Part shown: in pieces, positions 23,369-30,680 of the stretch
Position numbering within the stretch: position 1 is the stretch's first letter
Layout of the letters: every line of letters starts with the position of its first letter
Source of the DNA: an uncultured Selenomonadaceae bacterium
GTDB taxonomy: Bacteria > Bacillota > Negativicutes > Selenomonadales > Selenomonadaceae
NCBI GenBank assembly: GCA_905234045.1
Contig: CAJOGS010000005.1
Location: 1 to 35,473 of the forward strand
DNA length: 35,473 nucleotides
Reading direction: 5' to 3'
Program-made: the position numbers and the translations under genes
Notes under the pieces: model-generated
Seen by the model: the letters and a program-made list of their open reading frames with translations, nothing else
What the model was told of the DNA's origin: nothing
Database searches by the model: none

Positions 23369-24183
23369 TTTTCTTGTCGCGGGTCTAAAACATCGCGCAG
23401 GGCATCGCCCCACAAATTAAATATCGCTACTACAATAAAAATTGCCATACCTGGATAAATCATCAGCCACGGCGCAGTTTGTATATATTGGCGTCCTTCG
23501 TTTAACATTAAGCCCCATTCAGGCGTCGGCGGTTGTGCGCCGAATCCCAAAAACGACAACCCCGCAATTTCCATCATCATTGTCCCGATATCCATTGCGC
23601 CCGTTATTACTACCATTGGCAAAACATTCGGCAGTATGTGCCGACGCAAAATATTTATTGTCTTCGTGCCGTTGACTTGTGCCGCAACTATAAAATCATT
23701 GTTACGCAATTTTATTACCAAACTGCGAACGAGCCGCGCATATTTCGCCCAGCCGACTATTAAAAGCGCAATGATTGTATTTGCGATTGAGCCGCCCAAA
23801 ATTCCGGCTATCGCTATTGCCAAAACGACGCCGGGAAATGATAACATCATGTCTGCAAGCCGCATTAAAAACATTTCGATTTTGCCGCCGAAATATCCCG
23901 ATGCAATTCCTACCACACAGCCGACAATCGCCAACAAAATTACAAGGCATATCGTCATAAACAGTGAAACTTGAGTACCTGCGATTATTCTTGAAAAAGT
24001 GTCGCGCCCCAATTTGTCAGTGCCGAGTAAATGCTCTGCCGACGGCGTTTGTAAAACATTTCTCATATTGCCGTCATACGGGTCTTGCGGCGCAAGGTAC
24101 GGCGCAAATATTGCCACGAACAATACCATAATTACCAGCAACGTATAAAATGAAAATAATTTGTGACTTTTTATAAATTCCAT
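23365..24183 (-). CDS. ABC transporter permease, NikC/DppC type
   Basis: This 272-residue protein has five to six helices, the N-terminal DPYDGNMRNVLQTPSAEHLL-GTDKLGRD segment of DppC/NikC proteins, and the EAA loop GLSFLGFGAQPPTPEWGLML that docks with the ATPase. The ATG overlaps the stop of the NikB-type gene (TAATG). It is the second gene after the cobalamin riboswitch. It ends convergently with the HsdR-N gene. Confidence 0.9.
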   Translation of the reverse strand: MEFIKSHKLFSFYTLLVIMVLFVAIFAPYLAPQDPYDGNMRNVLQTPSAEHLLGTDKLGRDTFSRIIAGTQVSLFMTICLVILLAIVGCVVGIASGYFGGKIEMFLMRLADMMLSFPGVVLAIAIAGILGGSIANTIIALLIVGWAKYARLVRSLVIKLRNNDFIVAAQVNGTKTINILRRHILPNVLPMVVITGAMDIGTMMMEIAGLSFLGFGAQPPTPEWGLMLNEGRQYIQTAPWLMIYPGMAIFIVVAIFNLWGDALRDVLDPRQEN

Positions 24184-25136
24184 TACTGCGCCGCTCCTTT
24201 TCTAAGTTTCGGATCTAAATAAGTGTAGGACAAATCTACCAAAAAATTTATAAACATGTAGGCAATGGCTATCCAAAGTACAAATCCTTCAATCAGCGGA
24301 TAATCTCTCATCATTATTGCGCGTACCGCCATATTTCCAATGCCCGGCCATGAAAAAACCATTTCAATAACTGCCACGCCGCCCAATAACCAGCCGATTG
24401 ACATTCCCAGTAATGTTATCAGCGGCAAAACTGCATTTGGCAAAATGTGTCGCCAAAGTATTCTGCTTTCACTCAAGCCGCGCGCCCGCGCTCCAATTAC
24501 GTAATCTTGATGCAGTTCGTCCAAAATTACCGTGCGAACTTGCCGTACATATTTTGTTGATTGATATATTGCCAAAGTTACCGCCGGCAAAATTACGCCG
24601 TTTAAAGTTACTGTTGAACTTGCTATCGGGAACCAGCCTAATTTTAAACCGAAAATGTACAGTAAAATTAATCCAAGCCAAAAATTCGGCATTGAAACGC
24701 CGATGAATGAAAAAAATCTAACCAAATAATCTTGCCACTTGTTTTGATTGACTGCTGACCAAATCCCCAGCGGCAATGATATTATCAGTACAAAAATTAT
24801 AGTTGTGAACGCCAAAAGTAACGTGCCGACGAATCCTTCAGAAAGTTTTTCAAATACAGGTTTTTTCGCCGAGTATGACATTCCCATATCGCCGTGCAAA
24901 ATTCCGACTACCCAGTTACCGTATTGCACTATGAAAGGTTTATCAAGTCCCAATTCTTCACGTGTTTTTTGTAAAGTTTCTTCAGAAACTATTGTGTCTG
25001 CAGACTCCAAAAGCATTGCAACGGGGTCGCCCGGGGCAAGGTACGCAAGGCAAAATGTTAAAAAACTTACGCCAATTAATGTTATCAGCATTTGCAGAAA
25101 TCTGTTTGCCAAACGATTCAATTTTTTCACCACCAA
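24183..25136 (-). CDS. ABC transporter permease, NikB/DppB type
   Basis: This 317-residue inner membrane permease has six helices. LTLIGVSFLTFCLAYLAPGD-like opening, ALQxxDYVIGARARGLSESR-type EAA region (here HQDYVIGARARGLSESRILW) and AVIEMVFSWPGIGNMAVRAI are characteristic. The start is TTG 25136 with AGGAA 7 nt upstream; the GTG next to it is possible. That ribosome site lies in a hairpin (25144-25162). The adenosylcobalamin riboswitch upstream indicates repression by B12, so cobalt or a cobalt-related compound is a reasonable substrate guess. Confidence 0.9.
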   Translation of the reverse strand: MVVKKLNRLANRFLQMLITLIGVSFLTFCLAYLAPGDPVAMLLESADTIVSEETLQKTREELGLDKPFIVQYGNWVVGILHGDMGMSYSAKKPVFEKLSEGFVGTLLLAFTTIIFVLIISLPLGIWSAVNQNKWQDYLVRFFSFIGVSMPNFWLGLILLYIFGLKLGWFPIASSTVTLNGVILPAVTLAIYQSTKYVRQVRTVILDELHQDYVIGARARGLSESRILWRHILPNAVLPLITLLGMSIGWLLGGVAVIEMVFSWPGIGNMAVRAIMMRDYPLIEGFVLWIAIAYMFINFLVDLSYTYLDPKLRKGAAQ

Positions 25137-25143
25137 AAAAAAA

Positions 25144-25162
25144 TTCCTCTGCGAAAGAGGAA
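25144..25162 (-). promoter_or_regulatory. Hairpin hiding the ribosome site of the NikB-type gene
   Basis: On the minus strand TTCCTCT, loop TTCGC and AGAGGAA form a perfect 7-bp stem. AGAGGAA is the only ribosome site for TTG 25136. It may be part of the riboswitch output, or a separate translational brake. Confidence 0.6.
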
Positions 25163-25170
25163 CAGATTAT

Positions 25171-25231
25171 TAGTGGAATAGTGCGGTAGTGTGATAGTTG
25201 GGTAGTTATTTGCTACAAAACTATCACACTA
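25171..25231. repeat. 8-bp TAG then CTA arrays inside the riboswitch leader
   Basis: TAG occurs at 25171, 25179, 25187, 25195 and 25203, then CTA at 25213, 25221 and 25229. Both are in exact 8-bp phase and inverted to each other. They lie between the aptamer and the permease gene, so they are transcribed as leader RNA that can pair with itself. Confidence 0.8.
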
Positions 25232-25268
25232 CAAAAATCTCCTCCCCATCACTCGCAGGTCAAACGGC

Positions 25269-25431
25269 GATTGTTAATTAGGCAATTCTCCTGGCTTCAG
25301 GTCTTCGCTCCTCTGCGCCTTCTCAAGTTTTCACTCAATGACATAATGCAGATTTGCTCGCTGTTACAGTGGCGGGACCGCTTCGGCTTGTACCGAATTC
25401 CTTATTGAGTCTTCCGACACCTAATCCAATC
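25269..25431 (-). ncRNA. Adenosylcobalamin (B12) riboswitch
   Basis: On the minus strand the aptamer has a closing P1 (GATTG / CAATC plus ATTAGG / CCTAAT), the P3 hairpin TTCGGTACAAGCCGAA, the core CGGTCCCGCCACTGTAA and the 3-prime B12 box AGCCAGGAGAATTGCCT (25296-25280). These match the conserved cobalamin riboswitch parts. It lies in the leader of the two permease genes, with a strong promoter just upstream. No classical terminator follows the aptamer, so control of translation is more likely than transcription termination. Confidence 0.9.
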
Positions 25432-25455
25432 AATATTCAATTTTCAATAGCTGAA

Positions 25456-25484
25456 ATTTTATCAGCCGCTTTAATCCTTGTCAA
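25456..25484 (-). promoter_or_regulatory. Promoter of the riboswitch-permease transcript
   Basis: On the minus strand a perfect TTGACA (25484-25479), a 17-nt spacer and TAAAAT (25461-25456) would start transcription near 25449, 18 nt before the aptamer P1. Confidence 0.8.
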
Positions 25485-25571
25485 CGCAATTTATATTGAA
25501 CTGCCAAAAAATTTTTTAAATTTATTATTAAATCAATCTTCAAAATTAATCAGTGAATTAAGCCGGAATTT

Positions 25572-26474
25572 TTATTTAAATGCAACTGCGCTGAATTTTT
25601 CAATCAATTTGACGGGGCGGTAAGATTCTTTGGCTTGTCGCAAGCCTTCAAGTCCCATATCTTCTTCACGGTTTATGTAAGTCATATTCGCCCATTCATT
25701 GGCGATAAAATTTTGATTAATGGCGGCATACGCGCCGCGAATTTCTGGATCAGCTTTTTCGACGTGTATAACGGCAGTATCTGAATTTAATTGTTCGCCG
25801 TATGAAAACGCTATAATTTTTCCGCCCAATGAAATTGCGCCGCCTTTGAGTTTGAAGTCGTCGAAGTTGTCAAAAATTTCATGAATCGCCGCCTGTTCGT
25901 AATAAAGAAATTCATCGTTAGGATTTTCGGCGCGGCGAATTTCATACCAATTAATTAAAACTTCTCGACACTGCGGAATAATTTCACAAGTTATGGGCAA
26001 ATATTCAGCCGTCGGATAATCTTTGTAAAATTGATTCAAATGATTTTTCTTGCCGTGAAATTTTCTGCCGGACAAATTTATTAAATCCTGCGCGAGGTAA
26101 ACATAATCAGAATTATCTCTGTCAGATGAAATTTCAAATTCGGCGTCTGGATATTTTGCCAATTCCTCAATAAAAAATTTTTCAAGTCCTGAAAAACGAA
26201 TTTCATTTTGCCCGCACGCTTGAAACATTTCAATAGTTTTAGAAATTGCGGCAGGAATTTTTTCAGGCTCACAGAGCGGCTGAAATGCCGAAAATTTGCC
26301 GTTCCACTCCGCGCAGATATAAATTATATCGTCGTCTATTGCCCAGCGCGTATTGCTCCAATTTCGCCACATATAAAGCCCCGTGAAACAGGCGTAGGCG
26401 TTTTCATAATAATTTTTTTTGTAAAATTTATCGAAAATCGGTTTATCTGCTTTTTCAAGTTTTTTAAAATTAAT
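25572..26474 (-). CDS. DUF2156 (phosphatidylglycerol lysyltransferase C-terminal-like) protein, ATT start
   Basis: This 300-residue protein has the double acyltransferase-like fold of DUF2156. DKPIFDKFYKKNYYENAYAC then TGLYMWRNWSNTRWAIDDDI form the usual N-terminus. YVYLAQDLINLSGRKFHGKK-NHLNQF and INREEDMGLEGLRQAKESYR match the conserved core and end. The first ATG (26372) would cut off 34 conserved residues. No ATG, GTG or TTG is in frame before it, but ATT at 26474-26472 lies 9 nt after AAGGAG. The frame is open from there, so initiation at ATT is likely. It follows the Asn-rich gene by 13 nt. Confidence 0.75.
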   Translation of the reverse strand: MNFKKLEKADKPIFDKFYKKNYYENAYACFTGLYMWRNWSNTRWAIDDDIIYICAEWNGKFSAFQPLCEPEKIPAAISKTIEMFQACGQNEIRFSGLEKFFIEELAKYPDAEFEISSDRDNSDYVYLAQDLINLSGRKFHGKKNHLNQFYKDYPTAEYLPITCEIIPQCREVLINWYEIRRAENPNDEFLYYEQAAIHEIFDNFDDFKLKGGAISLGGKIIAFSYGEQLNSDTAVIHVEKADPEIRGAYAAINQNFIANEWANMTYINREEDMGLEGLRQAKESYRPVKLIEKFSAVAFK

Positions 26475-26487
26475 GGTGTCCCTCTCC

Positions 26488-26748
26488 TTAATCTCCGTCG
26501 CCGCCGTCAGAATCTCCGCCGCCGTCGTCGTGGCTGTCGTAATCGTGATGACTGCTGTAACTGTTGGAGCTGTAATTGTTATTGTCGTAATTGTTATTGC
26601 CGTAATTGTTATTGTTGTAACTGTTTGAGTGGTAACTGCTGCTGTAATCGTCGTCGCTGTCGTAATCTCTGCCGCCGTTGTCGGAATTATAAGGGCGTCG
26701 CTGATTCGGTTGCTGATTCTGATTTAACGGTTGTCTAAAAATTCCCAT
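26488..26748 (-). CDS. Asn/Tyr/Ser/Asp-rich low-complexity repeat protein
   Basis: This 86-residue protein has no globular domain that I can see. The N-terminus is MGIFRQPLNQNQQPNQRRP. The middle has five-residue repeats of the form (N/G/D)NNNY, encoded by 15-bp tandem repeats at 26572-26616 with weaker flanking copies to about 26646. The end is Asp/Gly-rich with histidines (HHDYDSHDDGG), which might bind metal. GGGAG precedes the ATG by 9 nt. The TAA stop is part of the ribosome site of the DUF2156 gene, so the two are coupled. I do not recognise the family. Confidence 0.6.
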   Translation of the reverse strand: MGIFRQPLNQNQQPNQRRPYNSDNGGRDYDSDDDYSSSYHSNSYNNNNYGNNNYDNNNYSSNSYSSHHDYDSHDDGGGDSDGGDGD

Positions 26749-26769
26749 TGCTATTAGCTCCCTTCTTTG

Positions 26770-26793
26770 TAGTGGTTAGTTGTTAGTGGCTAG
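26770..26793. repeat. 7-bp TAG array upstream of the Asn-rich gene
   Basis: TAG occurs at 26770, 26777, 26784 and 26791, in exact 7-bp phase. Confidence 0.7.
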
Positions 26794-26796
26794 TTG

Positions 26797-26900
26797 AGTT
26801 GTGAAAAATGCTGACTAAGCACGAAAAATCAAAAAGCGTTTTTCTTTTTGTTACTTTTCTTTTTAAAAGAAAAGTAATTTTAATTAGGCAGTACTGATTA
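26797..26900. repeat. Short repeat element with a perfect palindrome
   Basis: This stretch contains the CTGACTAAGCACGAAAAATC module and a perfect 26-bp palindrome at 26851-26876 (TTACTTTTCTTTT and its complement). It lies between the TAG array at 26770 and the CTA array at 26904. Confidence 0.55.
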
Positions 26901-26903
26901 ACA

Positions 26904-26954
26904 CTACCCCACTACTCCACTACTCCACTACCCCACTACCACACTATAACACTA
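26904..26954. repeat. 8-bp CTA array next to the purL stop
   Basis: CTA occurs at 26904, 26912, 26920, 26928, 26936, 26944 and 26952: seven units in exact 8-bp phase. On the coding strand of purL the first TAG follows the TAA stop after one nucleotide. This is the longest regular array of the window. Confidence 0.85.
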
Positions 26955-26955
26955 C

Positions 26956-29900
26956 TTAACTAAAATAATTAACGCCTGCTTCAAATAAATGCTGATTCTT
27001 GTTGCCCGGTACATTTTTGCAAACATTTTCGCCAATGCGTTCAGAATGTCCCATTTTGCCGAAAATGCGCCCGTCTGCACTGGTAATACCTTCAATCGCC
27101 AAAGTTGAGCCGTTCGGATTGAAAGGCAATTCGCTTGTAGGTTCGCCGTTCAAATTTACATACTGCGTCGCAATTTGCCCGTTCGCAATTAAATTTTTCA
27201 GCACTTCATCAGTAGCAACAAATCTGCCTTCGCCGTGTGAAACTGCGATTGTATGAATGTCGCCGACAGAATTATTTGCAAGCCACGGAGATAAATTGCT
27301 TGTAATGCGCGTTTGTACCATTTGGCTGACGTGCCGCCCCAAAGTGTTATATGTCAAAGTCGGCGAATCTTTTTCAAGGTCTCTGATTTCGCCGTAGGGT
27401 AAAAGTCCCAATTTTATCAACGCTTGAAAACCGTTGCAAATTCCCAAAACTAAGCCGTCACGATTTTTAATCAGTTCCATAACTTCATTTGCAAGGCGTT
27501 CATTTTTGAACATTGCCGCAATAAATTTACCGCTGCCGTCGGGTTCATCGCCGCCTGAAAATCCGCCCGGGATCATAATAATTTGAGAATTTTTAATTGC
27601 GTCAACCATTGCGGAAATACTTTCTTCAACTGCCGCCGCCGTCAAATTTCTGATAACAAAAACATTCGGCACTGCGCCCGCGTTGCGCCAAACTTTCGCA
27701 CTGTCATATTCGCAATTTGTACCGGGAAAAACAGGAATGAAAATGCGCGGCTTTGCAATTTTAATTTTCGATTTATGGCGAAATTCCGCCCTGTAAAATT
27801 TTGTAGGCAAATTTTGAGTTTCAGAATTTAAATTTGTCGGGAAAATTTTTTCAAGCGGTTCAGTCCAAACTTTTTTAATTTCGTCCAGAGAAATTTTAAC
27901 GTCGCCAATTTCAATTTGCGGCGCGGAGATTGTTTCTCCCAATTCGGGAAAATCTAATTCAACGCCGTCCGCCGCTTCCAAAATCAAACTGCCGTAATTT
28001 TTTTCAAAAAAGCGCACTTCTTCTTCAAATTTAAATCCAATGTCGTTGCCAATCGCCATTTTTGAAATTGCCTCTGCAATGCCGCCGTTGCCAATGCTCA
28101 TTGCGGCAACAACTTTTCCCGCGCTGATATGACTGTTTACCGTTGTAAATTTTTTTCTGAGTGCGCGGAAATCAGGCACGTTAAATTCATCGCGGGGACA
28201 ATCGACGATATAAACTTTGTGCCCTGCCGATTTAAATTCAGGCGAAATAATTTTATCCGCGTCAACCGTCGCCACTGCAAAACTTACCAATGTCGGCGGT
28301 ACATTCAAATTTTCAAATGTGCCGCTCATTGAGTCTTTGCCGCCAATCGCCGCTACTCCAAATTTCATTTGCGCTTTAAACGCGCCTAACAACGCCGCAA
28401 AAGGTTTTCCCCATTTGTCGGGATTTTTTTCGAGACGTTCAAAATATTCTTGGAAAGTCAAATAAGCCTTTGAGAAATCCGCGCCCATTGCCGTTAATTT
28501 CGCCAAAGACGAAGTTACCGCGTCAATCGCTCCATGATACGGACTCCACGCCGAAATTTTGGCGTCAAATCCATAAGCCATAACTGTTGCGGTTTTAGTT
28601 TCGCCGTCAACCGGCAATTTTGCCGCCATACCTTCAGCAGGTGTAAGCTGATTTTTTCCGCCGAACGGCATTAAAACAGTTCCCGCGCCGATTGTCGAAT
28701 CAAATCTTTCAACCAAACCTTTTTGACTGCAGACATTTAATTTTTGCAAATTTTTAAGCCACGCGCTTTTCACGTCTTCAGAAAGATTTTGACGCTGATA
28801 TTTTTCAACCTGTGCGACGTTTACGCTTGTATGTTGTCGGACGCCGTTTGTATCAAAAAATTTTCTGCTGACATTCACAATTTCTTTGCCGCGCCACGTC
28901 ATCACCAAATTATTTTTGTCGGTAACTTCGGCAATTTTGTAAGCCTCCAAATTTTCTTCGTCGGCAAATTTTATGAAAGTTTCAACGTCGTTTGGATTTA
29001 AAACAACCGCCATTCTTTCCTGCGATTCTGAAATTGCCAATTCTGTACCGTCTAAGCCTTCGTATTTTTTCCGTACGGCGTCGAGATTTATAATCAGCCC
29101 TTCGGCAAGTTCGCCGACTGCAACGGCAACGCCGCCCGCGCCGAAATCGTTGCAACGTTTAATCAATTTCGCAACATTTGGATTTCTGAAAAGGCGTTGG
29201 ATTTTTCTTTCAGTAGGCGCGTTACCTTTTTGAACTTCCGCGCCGCTCTTCGTCAAACTTTCTGACGTGTGAATTTTACTGGAACCTGTCGCCCCGCCAA
29301 TGCCGTCTCTGCCCGTGCGTCCGCCCAAAAGTACAACGACATCGCCCGCAACCGGTTTCAGTCTTACAACATTTGCACTTGGCGCGGCGGCTATAACTGC
29401 GCCGATTTCCATTCTTTTTGCCATGTAGCCTTCGTGGTAAATTTCTCTTACATAGCCCGTAGCAAGTCCAATTTGGTTGCCGTAGGAGCTGTAACCTTGA
29501 GCCGCTTCACGTACAATTTTTTTCTGTGGAAGTTTGCCCGGCAAAGTTTCGGCAAGTGATTTTCTGGGATCAGCCGCGCCTGTAATTCTCATTGCCTGAT
29601 AGACGTATGAACGTCCGCTCAATGGATCACGAATTGCGCCGCCGAGACAAGTTGCCGCACCGCCGAACGGTTCAATTTCGGTCGGGTGGTTATGCGTTTC
29701 ATTTTTGAACATTACCAGCCAATCTTCAATTTGTCCGTCAACTTCTGCCTTGACTTTGATACTGCAGGCGTTAATTTCTTCGCTTTCGTCAAGATTTTTC
29801 AAAGTGCCGTCTGCCTTTTGCAGTTTGGCGGCGATTGTTCCCAAATCCATTAAAGAAATTACTCTGTCAGAGTCGTCGTAAAGTTTTTTTCTGCCGTCAA

Positions 29901-30666
29901 GATATTCATTGTAAGTTTTTTGAATTTCCGTGCAATATTTGCCTTCGTCAAAAGTTACTTTGTCAATCGCTGTTGTAAAAGTCGTGTGGCGGCAATGGTC
30001 GCTCCAATATGTATCAATAACTTTCAATTCGGTAATTGTCGGCGGGCGTTTTTCTTCGTCGCGGAAATATTTTTGACAAAATTTTAAATCGTCAAAACTC
30101 ATTGCAAAGCCGCGCTCATTCAAGAAAAATTTTAATTCGTTATCAGAAAAATTATTGAAGTCGTTCAAAATTTCAACGTCTGCAACTTCTTCAACCGAAT
30201 CTTTTAAAGTTGCGGGAAGTTTAAAATTTGCCTCCTGCGTTTCAATCGGGTTAATTACATAGCGTTTTACTTTTTCAAATTCTTCTTCAGAAATTTTGCC
30301 GTTTAATGAAATAATTTTAGCCGTGCGAATTAAAGGGCGTTCCTTGCCTGTAACAAGTTGGCAACATTGCGCGGCACTGTCTGCGCGTTGGTCAAATTGC
30401 CCGGGCAAATATTCAACCGCAAATATACGCGCCATATTTAAATCATCAGGCAAATTTTCAGTAATTGTATCGACGTTTGATTCTCCAAAAACTCTGTCGC
30501 AAGCCTTTGCAAAATCTGCGTCTTCCAAGCCTTCAACGTCGTAGCGCACAAAAATTCTGACGCTTTCCAAATTTTGCAAATTCAAAGTTTCACGAAAATC
30601 TGACAGCATTTGTCGCGCAGGGATATTAAAACCTTCACGTTTTTCTACATAAATTCTTTTTACCAT
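26956..30666 (-). CDS. purL: Phosphoribosylformylglycinamidine synthase (single-chain PurL)
   Basis: This 1236-residue enzyme makes FGAM from FGAR, glutamine and ATP in purine synthesis. It has a PurS-like N-terminal domain, then IDTYWSDHCRHTTFTTAIDK with the catalytic histidine, the GGAATCLGGAIRDPLSGRSY region, two AIRS-like ATP-binding halves (FGGKNQLTPAEGMAAKLPVD) and a C-terminal glutaminase. The glutaminase carries Cys1077 in GICNGFQAL and His1207/Glu1209 in MGHSERIGE. The size matches the Clostridia-type fused enzyme rather than separate PurS/Q/L. GGAGG lies 7 nt before the ATG. It follows the RgpF-like gene by 14 nt; no other pur gene is near. Confidence 0.96.
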   Translation of the reverse strand: MVKRIYVEKREGFNIPARQMLSDFRETLNLQNLESVRIFVRYDVEGLEDADFAKACDRVFGESNVDTITENLPDDLNMARIFAVEYLPGQFDQRADSAAQCCQLVTGKERPLIRTAKIISLNGKISEEEFEKVKRYVINPIETQEANFKLPATLKDSVEEVADVEILNDFNNFSDNELKFFLNERGFAMSFDDLKFCQKYFRDEEKRPPTITELKVIDTYWSDHCRHTTFTTAIDKVTFDEGKYCTEIQKTYNEYLDGRKKLYDDSDRVISLMDLGTIAAKLQKADGTLKNLDESEEINACSIKVKAEVDGQIEDWLVMFKNETHNHPTEIEPFGGAATCLGGAIRDPLSGRSYVYQAMRITGAADPRKSLAETLPGKLPQKKIVREAAQGYSSYGNQIGLATGYVREIYHEGYMAKRMEIGAVIAAAPSANVVRLKPVAGDVVVLLGGRTGRDGIGGATGSSKIHTSESLTKSGAEVQKGNAPTERKIQRLFRNPNVAKLIKRCNDFGAGGVAVAVGELAEGLIINLDAVRKKYEGLDGTELAISESQERMAVVLNPNDVETFIKFADEENLEAYKIAEVTDKNNLVMTWRGKEIVNVSRKFFDTNGVRQHTSVNVAQVEKYQRQNLSEDVKSAWLKNLQKLNVCSQKGLVERFDSTIGAGTVLMPFGGKNQLTPAEGMAAKLPVDGETKTATVMAYGFDAKISAWSPYHGAIDAVTSSLAKLTAMGADFSKAYLTFQEYFERLEKNPDKWGKPFAALLGAFKAQMKFGVAAIGGKDSMSGTFENLNVPPTLVSFAVATVDADKIISPEFKSAGHKVYIVDCPRDEFNVPDFRALRKKFTTVNSHISAGKVVAAMSIGNGGIAEAISKMAIGNDIGFKFEEEVRFFEKNYGSLILEAADGVELDFPELGETISAPQIEIGDVKISLDEIKKVWTEPLEKIFPTNLNSETQNLPTKFYRAEFRHKSKIKIAKPRIFIPVFPGTNCEYDSAKVWRNAGAVPNVFVIRNLTAAAVEESISAMVDAIKNSQIIMIPGGFSGGDEPDGSGKFIAAMFKNERLANEVMELIKNRDGLVLGICNGFQALIKLGLLPYGEIRDLEKDSPTLTYNTLGRHVSQMVQTRITSNLSPWLANNSVGDIHTIAVSHGEGRFVATDEVLKNLIANGQIATQYVNLNGEPTSELPFNPNGSTLAIEGITSADGRIFGKMGHSERIGENVCKNVPGNKNQHLFEAGVNYFS

Positions 30667-30680
30667 TTATAAACCTCCAA

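Noticed and set aside
25354-25623. 89-codon plus-strand ORF over the riboswitch
   Set aside because: It runs antisense through the conserved aptamer, which explains the sequence better.
25572-26372. Short 266-residue DUF2156 protein from the first ATG
   Set aside because: It would drop 34 residues that match the family and would have no ribosome site.
26208-26738. 176-codon plus-strand ORF rich in Cys, Arg and Asn
   Set aside because: It is antisense to the DUF2156 and Asn-rich genes; its composition is a by-product of the 15-bp repeats.
6467-26954. Short tandem arrays as a CRISPR
   Set aside because: Units are 7-8 bp with no unique spacers and no cas genes are present.
26956-30666. Frameshift or fusion error in purL because of its great length
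   Set aside because: About 1240 residues is the normal size of the single-chain Clostridia-type enzyme and all domains are in order.
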